Positions 34,431-45,049 of a stretch of 64,000 bases of DNA are shown here, piece after piece (positions within the stretch are counted from its first letter, which is position 1; each line of letters starts with the position of its first letter). Source of the DNA: Eukaryota sp. TZLM1-RC. Lineage: Eukaryota > Metamonada: BaSk clade. Made by a program: the position numbers and the translations under genes. Where the stretch lies: contig JAUPSS010000012.1 of assembly GCA_040285825.1 (NCBI GenBank), positions 1 to 64,000 on the forward strand. Reading direction: 5' to 3'. Below the pieces are notes generated by a model. The model was not told the DNA's origin. It was given only the letters and a program-made list of their open reading frames with translations, and made no database searches.

Positions 34431-35431
34431 TCCCCAATCATTCAATGGCAATATTCCAGAAAAAAATGTTTTAAATTTGAAGTACACTCTTCGAACATTA
34501 CAGAAAAGATTGACTGGAATGTATGAAAAAGATCTTTATAATAATATTTGCAGCTCGGCTGTTTTAAATCAAGATCTTCACTCATTGTTATTGGAAAAGG
34601 GTGTTTGTGAAAACAAGGCGTCAGATTCTTCACTTTTTGTAACCATTGTACCACGAAGATTTGGATTGTGTGCCACTAATGAAGCATTTGTAACAAAAAT
34701 GAGATTATATTTGAACATCCCCATTAACCAATTATTATCAAAAGAAAAATGTATTTGTTCGAATTCACCTCAACTCACTTTGCACCATGCTCTAAATTGA
34801 TAACTTATCGTTCTTCATTACATGATGCTGTTAGAGACACTGTTTTCAATATGGCACAAACTGCAAGGATATCGTGTATCAAAGAGCCCCTGCTGAAAGA
34901 AACACTTTCTCTGAATAATTTTGGTTCTGATGATAGAGGTGATGTATACTGTGATTGGATTGATAATTCTGAAGCTATTGTTGACTTTGTCTCATGTAAT
35001 GTTGCAAACGATACTTTGGTTCACAGAAGAAAACTTAATCCTGAGGCTGCTCTGGATTTTAAAGCAAAAGAAATACATAGAAAATATGATAAAGAAATTG
35101 AAGATGCAAATGTCGATAGAAATACACAGCTGGTTTTTATTGCTTTCCCATTTTCGATAAATGGAAGATTATCAGTTGAAGCAGAAACTTTTTTGGATGA
35201 CTTCCAAAAAATGGTGAAAGAAAAAACAATGAAAAGATTTGATATTTTTTTATGGCGTTCACGGATTCAATTTGCCATTTTTAATAGATTACCGCGGTTT
35301 TTCAATCGAATTAGAGAAGCTTTAGCTAGACAGCAAGCAAATCAAGATTTTGTAGAGGAAATCTTGGTTTAATGATAGTCGTCCCATTAGTTATGATTTA
35401 ATTTAATCAAGTGTGCAAATTCAATAAATTG
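34431..35431 (+). mobile_element. 5'-truncated family C non-LTR insertion
   Basis: A 1001-bp insertion flanked by an 11-bp direct repeat, accttactaca, at 34420-34430 and 35432-35442. It is nearly identical to the last 1 kb of the 22.8-kb element and ends at the same 3' terminus (attcaataaattg). It starts in the middle of the coding region (CCCCAATCATTCAATGG), so it is a recent truncated copy. Confidence 0.92.
34477..35372 (+). pseudogene. Family C C-terminal fragment with slippage deletion
   Basis: Two frames: 34477-34800 up to HALN-stop, then 34798-35372. Compared with the copy at 25.5 kb, one of two tandem ctctaaattg units is missing. A 10-bp slippage deletion has removed the last Cys of the knuckle from the frame. 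The rest (DDRGD, AIVDF, the C-terminal helices ending VEEILV) is intact. It is inactive. Confidence 0.88.
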
Positions 35432-35442
35432 ACCTTACTACA

Positions 35443-35902
35443 ATCAGGCAACAACTGCAGAAAAGAATCAATTTCATGATGATAACTGACCAAATTTCTA
35501 AAAGAATGAAAACTATTAAACAGATTTTCAAGATTATTAACTATTGAATATATTTTGGACAAATAACATCTTTAGAAAGCAAAATAAAAACCACATCATT
35601 GAAATCAATGAATTTTCTTTAACACAACTGTTCACAAAACCACTAATTCTCCAATGCTTGTACCAGTTGGCTTTCCCTTACTTCAACTACTTCTACTTGT
35701 TCGATGTGGAAGACGAACACAACATTGTCATAGAAACTAAATGGTGCTTTCGTTGCCCTGAAAAATTATTGTTTGAAAATACCAAAACTAAAAACCCTGA
35801 AAAATAAACATGAAAAGGACAAATACACCAACAAACCGTTAAAATAGAGTGCAAAGGTCTTGAAAAACACATATTCAATATTAAAACAAAAAACAAAAAT
35901 AT
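35443..35902. other. Spacer
   Basis: An 87-codon plus-strand frame (35544-35807) lies here, but its content (AT-driven, no motif) does not convince me. Otherwise it holds only the 3' flank of the acyltransferase gene. Confidence 0.4.
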
Positions 35903-36917
35903 TTATTGGACATCTTTCAATTTTTCAATTTGTTGAATGGCTTCACCCAATTCTAGCTCTCCCTTATAATATTTCAACGCCACAACATGGTGTCTATAAC
36001 CAAATTGACTCAGTGGAAGACCAAGCTCTCGTGCAAAGAACTTGCGAACATTATCTCTAAATAGATAAGGATCTTCACGTTCGTGTTCTGTTGGTACATA
36101 GAGATAATAACGCAACTTGAGACTATTGTGGGGACTAGAAGCTAACTTGAAGATGTTGGCTATTCCACTCTTCGCCACCCAAGGGATGTTCCAGAAAGGG
36201 GACCAGTAACGAGTAAGAGCAATGACACATGGCTTACCTGGGTTGAAGGCCCCAATCTTGAAAGTGGGAATGCCTTTGTCATTGGCAATGGTACCTTCAG
36301 GGAACTATGGTTAGAAAGCAGAGAAAAGGACAAACGATTAACAGGGGGTGATCATAGTGATGGGCATTGTTGACTCTGTCAGCAATAGCTTCCATAGTTT
36401 TGGTACGGGAGTTTTCGTCATTGCGATCAACAAAGACACTCTGAACAACCTCGGCAATTACTCCAACAAATGGTATATTGGTGGTTTCCTTCCGAGCCAC
36501 AAATGAACAAAATGACAAATGTAAATGTAGAAAAACGTCAATGTAAGATAAATGGTTTGCTAATAATACATATGGGGTTGGTTCATTAAATCTTGGAAAC
36601 TCGTTCTTTGAAATCCAATTGAAACCGCAGCAATAAAGTAAAAGTCTATTACCCAAACGTACAGGATGTTTGATTAGGAAACGCCGCCATGATGCAATAC
36701 GTTTGGTCCTGCGAAAACCACTACCCAATGAACAGAGCATCACCCAAAATCCAGAAACAATTACAATGCCAACAAACAGTAGAATGCGAATAGGTGCAAG
36801 AGTGAATAGGAAAAAGTAACGTAGTATATTGACAAAGAAGTTAACCTGCTTTTCAGCAAAAGCAAAAGGCCCAAAGACTTCTTCCTCTATTTGGCGTAAT
36901 GAGTTTGCTCGGTCCAT
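35903..36917 (-). CDS. LPLAT/PlsC-type acyltransferase, one 31-nt intron
   Basis: Exon 1 is 36917-36336, intron 36335-36305 (31 nt, gtttgt...catag) and exon 2 36304-35903, giving 327 residues. The join restores PLLI/FPEGT. The protein has an N-terminal membrane segment (~35-60), the HX4D motif NHLSYID, and FPEGT about 85 residues later. These are acyltransferase motifs I and III of lysophospholipid acyltransferases, LPCAT/LPEAT-like, acting on ER membranes. The C-terminal part (YYLYVPTEHEREDPYLFRDN...GLPLSQFGY) has the LPEAT/LPCAT-type layout. Length is short because the EF-hand tail of LPCAT1/2 is absent. Substrate is not decidable. Confidence 0.9.
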
Positions 36918-37879
36918 AGTAGGGTTATGAAAGTGGGAAGGATATAAAGAAGGACGCTTGTCTGTTGAAAAGAGATAAATATCAAAGTTTAAATAACTTC
37001 AAAACTATACATTCTTTCTCAACTTTCGCATTCACTACACGTGATAATGCATTGAGGTTTGTTTGTTGAATCGGACTCAACAAGATGTTTTAATTTAAAA
37101 CATTTAAACTTTACCATGCTGCAGCGAAATCTTCAGATGTTTCATTTGCATCATCAATTTGTCGTCAACACCGTCAAAGTGATCCAAATTTAAATATCAT
37201 TAAAAAAATCAATTAAAAATCTATATCAATAACTGTGTTCGTGTTTATGTAGTGCTCAACAATCCTTTGATTATCCGCATTACAAACTACTTTTTGTCCA
37301 AATGAATTGAAATTTTTGACATCTCTATGCACAAATGGGTTTCAAAAACAGTTTTAAGCTTGGTTTAATAAATTCTGAGTAATACAGCTTCCGTGTTTCT
37401 TTAAAAAAAAGTTTCTTTATTTGCGAAACTGTTATTGCTAAATATTGACTTAGGTGGTTTGCCAACAGTCCTTTGGCACTCGTTTCAAAAGGACAAACAA
37501 TACCAATAAGACGATGACTTTTGATTCCTGGTGTTGCATTAGCCCGGTGCACACCAAGTCAAAGAAGACGAAACTTGTCAGTGGGATTCTCGGACGGAAT
37601 TATTCAAGGTTCACCAGGACTTTTGATTATTGGTGTTCAACAGCTCCCAATGTTTCTATTTTATCTGTTTCGATTTTTTGTCGGAGGCATGCCGCCCTGC
37701 TTTTCCTCTGCGGTTAGTAATTTGTTGACACTTGCACATGTGGCTCTTCCAGCAATGAGGTTTGAAAGAACACGATTAATTTCTGTGTTTTTAAATTTCT
37801 GTTGTTTTCACATCTAATGATGCTGTCTAATCGTCTTCGGTTTCGCTTTTTCACTCAACACTTTCTGCTTGTTCAGAAC
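36918..37879. other. Spacer with weak frames on both strands
   Basis: A GC-richer stretch at about 37.45-37.82 kb contains overlapping plus-strand frames with a hydrophobic segment (LPMFLFYLFRFFVGG). They lack an ATG in context and any family resemblance. It could be a decayed gene. The rest is AT-rich spacer upstream of the acyltransferase. Confidence 0.4.
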
Positions 37880-37971
37880 TGTTGCCTAAAGTCTATTGTA
37901 GTAAAGAAAAGTCAATGAGGAAAAGTTGATTTATTTTCTAATCATATTATATAAGCCTTAGGGCGCCAACA
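37880..37971 (-). repeat. LTR (3' in element orientation)
   Basis: 92 bp, identical to its partner at 39228-39319. A purine tract lies just upstream in element orientation (plus-strand ctgcttcttccctttttc after 37971). Confidence 0.88.
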
Positions 37972-38272
37972 CTGCTTCTTCCCTTTTTCAAAATAAATCA
38001 GCTTATTTGAATATGAAACTAAAACTATGAACAAATAACTAAATAACTATAACTACTAAGAACTAAATACCAAATTCTGATGTTTTCTATTGTTTATTAT
38101 CTTTGCAGTGATTAGGATTCACACAAACACCGGTTTAATCTATTTAAGATCGACAATTGATGTACTATGACTTTCCTGCAATAATGTTAGTATAAAATAG
38201 TAAGCAATAACTGAAAAGGACCTCGTTCCAAGATCTGTGTGTTTGAATACTTTGTTGTGTATGTTTTAATCG

Positions 38273-39144
38273 CTACATAAAGCGCTCTGCTTCTTCTCTT
38301 TTTCGTAAACGAGTAACGTGGTAGTGTCGTTTAGTAAAGGTATTATGGAATCGAAGAATGGATTCGCTAATGATCATGCAGGGTCTATGTTGGATCAAAA
38401 CAACAGTAAACGAAGTAATAAACTTCAGAAACCTAAAGGCGGCGTCTTTTGTTAAAGTACTGGCTTTACGACTAAAAATATTAGAGGAGCAAAGACCGTA
38501 TCTTTGCATTTTTGTACAATAACAGTGGAGGTGGAGTTTCTACTCGTAACCTCGTTTTTGGTCGACTTTTCTTGTGTTTGGCTCCATAAGGAAGGGAGCT
38601 GCTCGAATGAATAATAGTCCATTGATTCGAGGGAAGGCTCTGTGTCCTTGTTAGGAGGATCCATCACTGGAGTCATCTTCCCCTTCTGTGGTATGTACTC
38701 TCCTGAAGGGTTAGATTATGTAAAGTGGGATTTCCATCCGTTTCTTTACTAGGTGCTACATTAGGGAGGGGAGAGGGAACTGGTCCGTTCTCGTGGCCTC
38801 CTCTAACTCTTCTAGGTTGTACTTCTTTTGTGAGGGTTCTCCGTTCTCGTAACCTCTTCCATTGCTTTGAGGGGAGAGGGAGCCGGGTCCGTTCTCGTAA
38901 CCTCATCTGTTTCTTTTTTTCTGAGGGGAGAGGGAGCCGGGTCCGTTCTCGTTACCTCTTCCATTGCTGAAGATGGAGGGACCTCGTCCACTCTTTCATC
39001 TTCTTCTACTTTTAGGGAGGGGGAGGTGGGATCCGGGTCCGTTGCCTCGTTACCCTCTATATTATGTATATGTGTCGCTGGTACCTGCTGCATGTTAGAT
39101 GGGGGATTAGGGTCAGAGATATCTGGCTGACAGATGTCTGACAT
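38273..39144 (-). pseudogene. Internal reading frames of the LTR element (Pro/Thr-rich repeat protein)
   Basis: The ATG at 39144 opens 110 codons containing two exact and further degenerate copies of the repeat EEVTRTDPAPSPL. It ends at 38812. The same repeat continues in another frame. Two more frames (38676-38452 and 38509-38273) follow, the last with a possible membrane segment. No CCHC, protease or RT motif is visible. It could be a former Gag-like or captured sequence broken by frameshifts. Function unknown. Confidence 0.45.
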
Positions 39145-39227
39145 GCTGTAAAAATTGCTGGGGGTGTTCACTGGTCAAATGCTGAAGTTATGGTATACCT
39201 TTTGACTTTAAAATGGCCAATAATTAT

Positions 39228-39319
39228 TGTTGCCTAAAGTCTATTGTAGTAAAGAAAAGTCAATGAGGAAAAGTTGATTTATTTTCTAATCATATTATAT
39301 AAGCCTTAGGGCGCCAACA
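39228..39319 (-). repeat. LTR (5' in element orientation)
   Basis: Identical 92-bp partner of 37880-37971. In element orientation it starts TGTTGGCGCC, carries TATATAA near its middle and AAATAAA further on, and is followed by the internal region. Confidence 0.88.
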
Positions 39320-39378
39320 GAACTGCTTATATTACACTTTGATAAGAGAAAAGCATTTCTAATTAAATGAACTTTTAT

Positions 39379-39591
39379 TAAACCTATACACTTGACAAAA
39401 TAAAATCATAACCAATGGGACGAAATTCATTGAACCAAGATTTCCTCTACAAAATCTTGGTCAGCTTGATGCCTAGCTAAAGCTTCTCTTATTTGATTGA
39501 AAAACCGAATTAATCTATTAATAATGGAAAATTGAATTCGATAGCGTCATAAAAAGATGTCAAATCTTTTCATTGTTTTTTCTTGAACCAA
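39379..39591 (-). mobile_element. Family C 3'-end fragment
   Basis: About 210 bp matching the last part of the family C frame and its 3' UTR on the minus strand (ccaagatttcctctacaaaa; ctagctaaagcttctcttat). It is more diverged than the 34.4-kb copy and stops inside the coding region. It lies 60 bp beyond the LTR element. Confidence 0.8.
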
Positions 39592-40017
39592 TGGCATTTA
39601 TCCAATCCACAGTACATTACATAGCTTGCCGTGGTTGTTAAAGTAACAGCAAAAGTCAGCACACATTAATGAATATAGTTGCAATTAGCTTTCTTTCACA
39701 GACGTGGTGGAATTAATTTATTCACACATCAAGGGCCATTCTCTTTTGTCCTGATGTCACGCCAACATTACTGGTTGCTCCCTTTTCGGATTGAATAACA
39801 GTGAGTGATGAAACCTGCCAACGTTAAATAATCTGTTCACAAGTGTCCTCTGATTTCATTGAAGAGCCCAACAAAATGGTTGGAAAATACATATGATAGT
39901 AATAGATAGATAGATATGATACTATTTGTTCAAATAGATCTGAATTCAAGCAAAACTTTTAGTGCATTGTTGATTATTATGAAAACAATTTATTAAATAT
40001 AATGTACTCAATCGTTA
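39592..40017. other. Spacer
   Basis: AT-rich sequence without a recognisable gene or repeat, apart from a short gata/agat run near 39.9 kb. Confidence 0.5.
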
Positions 40018-40164
40018 TCACTTTTTTGTTCCAGGGTTATTTGGATTGAGTTGGTTTGCCCTATTGTCAGCAGCATGTTTAAAGTCTGAAGCTAATGGGT
40101 TCTTCACTGCAGCTCTCTGTCCATGCTGTCCTGGTTGTCCACTAGACTTACCACCTCTTGGCAT
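40018..40164 (-). CDS. Small 48-aa basic hydrophilic protein
   Basis: ATG at 40164, stop at 40018. The product begins MPRGGKSSGQPGQHGQ and ends RANQLNPNNPGTKK. It is Gly/Gln/Asn-rich, with no hydrophobic segment. The ANQLNPNNP ending looks conserved-type rather than random, but I cannot name the family with certainty. It sits alone with a clean spacer on both sides. It is shorter than most gene finders accept. Confidence 0.5.
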   Translation of the reverse strand: MPRGGKSSGQPGQHGQRAAVKNPLASDFKHAADNRANQLNPNNPGTKK

Positions 40165-40326
40165 TGAGAATTAATGAATGGATTGTGATTAATGCAAAGA
40201 ACCTTAACATTTGAAGACACAAATATGAAATCCTTGGTTCAAAAGATATCTTTAATATTAATTTGAATGGTTGGAAAATAGTTTTTTTGGAATACATTGT
40301 TATTTGATATTTACAAAAAAAATATT

Positions 40327-41022
40327 CTACAAACCAGCAAACGAAACAGACTCTACCTCCTCATACACATCACACAGCTGTGAATGGTCAAATCGTTCAT
40401 CTCTTGAACTCATCTTCGAGTGAGATGAAAATGATGATTTAAGGAGAGCTCCAGCATCAAACTCAACCACAAACTTTCTTCGTACACACCAATAAGAAAG
40501 GACTTCAGTATCTTTAATCAGAGCAGTAGCTACGTACTGGGTACATTTCTTGCCATTTTTTGGGTAGTTCTTTCGGCGAACTCTTTGAGCTCCATAAGGG
40601 ATCGAAACTGAGACCAGGAACTCGTCGAACTTAGCCTTGTCTGCACGGAGAGGACTGGATACGAGACATCGACCATTACTTATTTCATAGACTTTATCAC
40701 CATCGTACAGTACTTCATATTGAAGATCATCATCACTTTTGTAAAAGAAGAGAGTGTGAGAGTTCAAATTTGTATATATGGGGAAGTCAAAAGCGGGAGG
40801 GGTAACTACAAAGGCTGCATGTTGGATTGGAGCTAGATAATAAACAACAGTGAATATAAGCAGTAAGGCTATCACCAAAGATACAATTGAAACAATGAGT
40901 CGGGAACGTTTGCTAGTCTCTGGTGGTGTATCTATCATTGCAAACTGGCTGGCCTTAAGAGTAAAGAATTTCAAGACCCAAACTGAGAGTCAACATTTTG
41001 CAGGTGTACCCTCAAGTTCCAT
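40327..41022 (-). CDS. Single-pass membrane protein, unknown family
   Basis: An in-frame ATG at 40938 gives 203 residues. A better model may use ATG 41022, a 13-nt first exon and a 27-nt intron (41009-40983, gtacac...ctcag) that joins in phase to give 222 residues. One membrane segment (LIVSIVSLVIALLLIFTVVYYL) follows a short cytosolic N-tail, so it is a type II-like protein. A ~130-residue beta-rich domain with paired Cys and a Ser/Glu-rich C-tail follow. The family is not recognised. Confidence 0.55.
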
Positions 41023-41307
41023 TTATTTCAGTTACTATTGTGGCTTCTAATCTTTTTGTTGACTTAAAGGAACATTATAATATGACATGCGAAATGCGTT
41101 GCACTATGTTGTTGAGTTAGATTAAAAGATCTGGCTATTTTGTGATTCAGTATTGACAATAATTTTGGAAGCAACAAGATAGTTTATATTGGCTCACAAC
41201 TAAATTAATTGAAATTTATTGATAAAATACCAATGGTTAACATTTCCACAATTCCAACTTGGTTCAAACATTTAATTTAAAACCACAGAACAACGACTAA
41301 AATAACT

Positions 41308-41351
41308 AAAATTAATAAATTAAAATTAATAAATTAAAATTAATAAATTAA
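41308..41351. repeat. Short tandem repeat, ~14-bp unit x 3
   Basis: About three copies of attaataaattaaa in the 3' flank of the ZIP transporter gene. Confidence 0.8.
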
Positions 41352-41377
41352 ACAAAAAGATAAACCAACAATCTAAA

Positions 41378-42088
41378 TCAACCTCCAAAACAATACAAAA
41401 CAGAACTAAGTATCATTCCAATTACAACAAAAGTAACAACAACTTCACCTTTAACTCTAACAAAAGCATCTGGGAGTAACAATAAACTTGTCAGTGTCAT
41501 TATTCCTCCTAACCCGGCATTGAGTAATTCAAGGAGGAAAGTGGAAGGTGAAAGGAAAAGCAGTAAACATCCACCAATAGTTTCTGATAATCCTGAGAGA
41601 AATGCAAAGAGTAAAACTTTAAAAGTAGAAACTTTAGCAGATTTCAAAGGTATTGACATTACCAAACCTTCTATTACATTATGCAAAATGATAGCAGCCA
41701 TGGTTGTAGAAGAGCTATTAGGGAGACCCACAACCAGACCTTCTGGAAGGTTATGGAGAGATATGGAGAGGAAAACAACGAATCCCGAACGAAGCAGTTT
41801 AGGGTTGTTGGAGTTGGGTAGTGAAGGTGAGGGAACTATAAAAAGTATTAAAGAAAACAAGAGAATCCCAATAAAAAAAGCAAGATGAGAAGGTATTGGT
41901 CCAATGGAGAGGTAAGAGTTGAGGAAAAGGTCAAAGATGCCAATATGGAGCATTATACCGGATGTGACACTGAATGAAAAGGCCAGTGTCCTACTTGAGA
42001 GTTTGTGTCCAAATCTGCAAGCCAAAATACCACCAAGGAATGTAGAAAGACATCCAGAAATAAAGGTCCTGGATACAACTGGCAGCAT
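41378..42088 (-). CDS. ZIP (SLC39/ZupT-type) metal transporter
   Basis: 236 residues from ATG 42088 with about seven or eight hydrophobic segments. Two ZIP signatures sit in consecutive helices: HNLPEG at 112-117 and HNVIEG at 136-141, which form the binuclear metal site of ZIP proteins. There is no long His-rich loop; the loop between helices 3 and 4 is short and Ser/Pro-rich. The ZupT-like subfamily imports Zn2+, Fe2+ or Mn2+. In the second motif Ile replaces Pro. It is shorter than most eukaryotic ZIPs, closer to the bacterial length. Single exon. Confidence 0.87.
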   Translation of the reverse strand: MLPVVSRTFISGCLSTFLGGILACRFGHKLSSRTLAFSFSVTSGIMLHIGIFDLFLNSYLSIGPIPSHLAFFIGILLFSLILFIVPSPSLPNSNNPKLLRSGFVVFLSISLHNLPEGLVVGLPNSSSTTMAAIILHNVIEGLVMSIPLKSAKVSTFKVLLFAFLSGLSETIGGCLLLFLSPSTFLLELLNAGLGGIMTLTSLLLLPDAFVRVKGEVVVTFVVIGMILSSVLYCFGG

Positions 42089-42421
42089 CGGTAGTTAATC
42101 TGCGATGATTATTGAAACAATTTTCAATTTAATTTGCCTAGAATCATCTCCACTGCTCGATCTTTTGCTTTTCAAAGATTGACTGATAATCTAACCACAA
42201 CAGATGGCGCTCTCTCATTATACTGTTATTATCAGCAAGTTTTGCTGATCATTTTATTGGACATAGACAACAGTCATTCTTTCATTGCAATCACAACAGA
42301 TTGTCCTTGGAGCAAAAACAAAGGGCCATAAATTTATTTTCGAACTTTTTATCAGTTGGCGAATTTACACATTTTTTTAAAATTTCAAATAAATTTATTC
42401 ACTAAAAAGCATTAATACAAA
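42089..42421. other. Spacer between ZIP start and CBM48 stop
   Basis: Likely contains the ZIP promoter and the 3' UTR of the next gene. A 65-codon frame (42134-42331) shows no motif. Confidence 0.5.
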
Positions 42422-42932
42422 CTAATCAATCGTTAGTACATTAATCATGCCTCGAGGATCCATTTTAGTCCTATAGTTCAACCCCACAGCCTCACTTGCA
42501 TCTACTTTGAAGTGAAATAAGTGCTCCTTAGTATCAGGAGGAATCTTTAATGTTCTTATAAAAGTAGTACCAGACTCTCCTTGTTTTCGTTCCATATCGA
42601 CCCACTGCCACTTGGTAAACGTACCAGCTATTTCCACTTTTGAATAATCTCCAGGTTCATCATACACTATTGTGATGTGACGTTTCGGGGGAGGTGGTGA
42701 AGAATCCTCCCGAGATTCATTGGTACTGTTGGTATGTTGAATCACCTTTGGGTGACTTTTTTTGGAGTGTCCACAACTACATTTGCTGAAATAAGATTTA
42801 ATCTTTGTTATACCTTTTCAATAAACCAAATTTCTTGTCCCATTTTGTACAACTGCATTTTACACAATGACGGGTAGTGATTGGGGTTATTGTCTCTACA
42901 TTGGTTGTTTCTTCGTGGTTCTCAGCCGACAT
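42422..42932 (-). CDS. Cys-rich + CBM48 (AMPK-beta-type) protein, 28-nt intron
   Basis: Exon 1 is 42932-42814, intron 42813-42786 (28 nt, gtataa...ttcag) and exon 2 42785-42422, giving 160 residues. The join builds a Cys cluster HCVKCSCTKWDKK...SKCSCGHS, probably zinc-binding. A Ser/Asn linker and an AMPK-beta type carbohydrate-binding module 48 follow, with ITIVYDEPGDYSKVEIAGTF, TKWQW and HLFHFKVD. The module binds glycogen-like glucans or acts as a scaffold. The AMPK-beta C-terminal domain that binds alpha and gamma subunits is absent. It is therefore a stand-alone CBM48 protein, not a complete AMPK beta subunit. Confidence 0.78.
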
Positions 42933-43204
42933 GGTTAGAATAGTGTGAATGTAATGATATCGGCTTTACAAAGAAGATATCTGACAATATCTTGTAATGA
43001 TATACTAGGTTTATTTTTTCACCGTGAAACAAATATATGAATGTTGAGAACGGGTGTAAACGTGATTAAAACGTGAGAGCAACCAAGTCAGAGCTTACAT
43101 CCGAGCTACATTTATAGCGAAGAAAGATAAAATTTTTGTCTTTGTGATCTTGTAGAAAAGTCAACAAGCAGAAATGAACATTATTGCAAAGTTGATGATA
43201 AGAA

Positions 43205-43840
43205 TATCACTTTATATCATCATTCCTCTGAAAAAGAATTGCTAAGTTTGTTTAATCAATTATTAGAAACTTATAATCCTCGTATAATAAGTGGTTTTAA
43301 TATCCTCAAGTTTGACATTCCCACATATTATGAAACGTTCTGAAAATGAGGACTTTTTAAGGGTGAAATCGGTGCTAGTGAATCGGTTCAATTCTATAAC
43401 TCAAATTTAATAGAATTGAATCACAAACACTTGAACCCCTTAATTGCTAGTCGATTTGTTGTTGATACTTGTAGTATTTACACAAATTATTATCAACCAC
43501 GCAAACTAAACACAGTTCTAAAATTTTATTAGGGGAGAGCAAAATTGACATGGATCCTCAATATACTGCAAATTATTGGAAGGTTCAAGAAGATGATCCC
43601 TTCTAAGATTTTTCCTTATCCCAAAGAAAAACTGCAGTTGCAGTTCATTGTTTAAGGGATATTCATTTAACCATAAAATTATTTTTCTTAAACAATGACC
43701 AATTCATGGAAACTGTTGAACATAAAGCTTATGATGGTTATAAGGACAGTCCAAAAAATGTCATCAGAGATGCGAAAATGATTGACATGATCGATGAGGC
43801 AGTAATTAGGTGTCAGAAAATTTCTATTGTTGGTTTAGAA
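43205..43840 (+). pseudogene. B-family DNA polymerase, 3'-5' exonuclease domain relic
   Basis: Segments in changing frames: SEKELLSLFNQLLETYNPRI followed by ISGFNILKFDIPTYYETF-stop (~43228-43343) is the Exo II region of B-family polymerases. FVVDTCSIYTNYYQPRKLNT (~43455) precedes a shift to LGESKIDMDPQYTANYW (~43540). AVAVHCLRDIHLTIKLF (~43640) is the Exo III region. Exo I, the palm and the thumb are missing, and there are at least two internal stops and one shift. It resembles Pol delta-like and large-DNA-virus-like enzymes; the origin is not decided. It lies directly beside a family C copy, 2.2 kb before a Fanzor gene. Confidence 0.75.
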
Positions 43841-43847
43841 TAAAACT

Positions 43848-45023
43848 ATTTATTGAATTTGCACACTTAATTAAATTAACTCATAAGTAATGGGACGACT
43901 ATCATTGAACCAAGATTTCCTCTACAAAATCTTGATCTGCTTGCTGTCTAGCTAAAGCTTCTCTTATTCGATTGAAAAACCGAGGTAATCTATTAATAAT
44001 GGCAAATTGAATCCGTGAACGCCATCAAAAAATATCAAATCTTGTAATTGTTTTTTCTTGCACCATTTTTTGGAAGTCATTCAAAAAAGTTTTTGCTTCA
44101 TCTGATAATCTTCCATTTATCGAAAATGGGAAAGCAATAAAAACCAGCTGTGTATTTCTATCGGCAATAGCCTCTTCAATAACTTTATCATATTTTCTAT
44201 GTTGCTCTTTTGCTTTTAAATCCAGAGCAGCCACAGGATTAAGTTTTCTTCTGTGAACCAAAGTATCATTTGCAACATTACATGAGACAAAGTCAACAAT
44301 AGCTTCAGAATTATCAATCCAATCACAGTATACATCACTTCTATCATCAGAACCAAAAATATTTAGAGAATTTGTTTTCTTCAGCAGAGGCTCTTTGATA
44401 CACGATATTCTTGCAGTTTGTGCCATATTGAAAACAGTGTCTCTAACAGCATCATGTAATGAAGAACGATAAGTTATCAATTTCGAACAATTCATAGCAT
44501 GGCGCAAAGTGAGTTGAGGTGAATTCGAACAAATACATTTTTCTTTTGATAATAATTGATTAATGGGGATATTCAAATACAATCTTATTTTTGTTACAAA
44601 TGCTTCATTAGTGGCACACAATCCAAATCTTCGTGGTACAATGGTTACAAAAAGTGAAGAATCTGACGACTTGTTTTCACAAACACCCTTTTCCAATAAC
44701 AATGAGTGAAGATTTAGATTTAAAACAGCCGAGCTGCATATATTATTATAAAGATCTGTTTCATACATTCCAGTCAATCGTTTCTGTAATGTTCGAAGAG
44801 TGTACTTCAAATTTAAAACATTTTTTCTGGAATATTGCCATTGAATTATTGGGGAAAGGATCGACCAAATTTTTTTGCATCAATTTTTGAAATTTCTTCA
44901 TTTAATGCAAAAACAGTGGAACTTTGCGTTGCCATCAATAAATCTTCCCAATCTGCAAATCTTTCGGAAAACTCAAAGATTGCATTTCTGCATCCTCCAA
45001 CAAAAGCACACGAGGTAAGAATA
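43848..45023 (-). mobile_element. 5'-truncated family C non-LTR insertion
   Basis: Minus-strand copy from the common 3' end (near 43848) up to about 45023. It contains the C-terminal coding part and ~200 bp of the upstream RT-linker region. The match to the 22.8-kb element stops abruptly after cacacgaggtaagaata. No clear target duplication could be found. Confidence 0.85.
44025..44810 (-). pseudogene. Family C RT polyprotein, C-terminal fragment
   Basis: 261 codons in one frame: KYTLRTLQKRLTGMYETDLY, the CIC...H...C knuckle, DDRSD (Gly changed to Ser in the nuclease RGD), AIVDF, and on to ITRFDIF, where a stop replaces the Leu-Trp codons of the other copies. Upstream a short deletion breaks the frame. 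It is more diverged than the copy at 34.4 kb. Confidence 0.83.
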
Positions 45024-45049
45024 TAATAATGGATTAGAATTCATTTCTG

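Larger units (their letters stand above)
37880..39319 (-). mobile_element. Miniature LTR retrotransposon (TRIM-like), 1.44 kb
   Basis: Two identical 92-bp direct repeats (37880-37971 and 39228-39319) begin TGTTG and end CAACA, the TG...CA ends of LTRs. They are flanked by a 4-bp TSD, gaac (37876-37879 and 39320-39323). On the minus strand the LTR holds a TATATAA and an AATAAA. The base pairs just inside the downstream LTR are a polypurine tract (gaaaaagggaagaagcag), which fixes the orientation. The internal 1.26 kb has no RT, integrase or protease, so it must be mobilised in trans. No convincing primer-binding site was identified. Confidence 0.85.

Noticed and set aside
38725-39130. Plus-strand ORFs with repeats GEGAGSVLVTSS
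   Set aside because: They are antisense to the Pro/Thr repeat frame of the LTR element; the LTR polypurine tract fixes the minus strand as sense.
43838-45040. Target-site duplication for the 43.8-45.0 kb insertion
   Set aside because: Only a weak, non-adjacent tagaat similarity was found, so it is not claimed.
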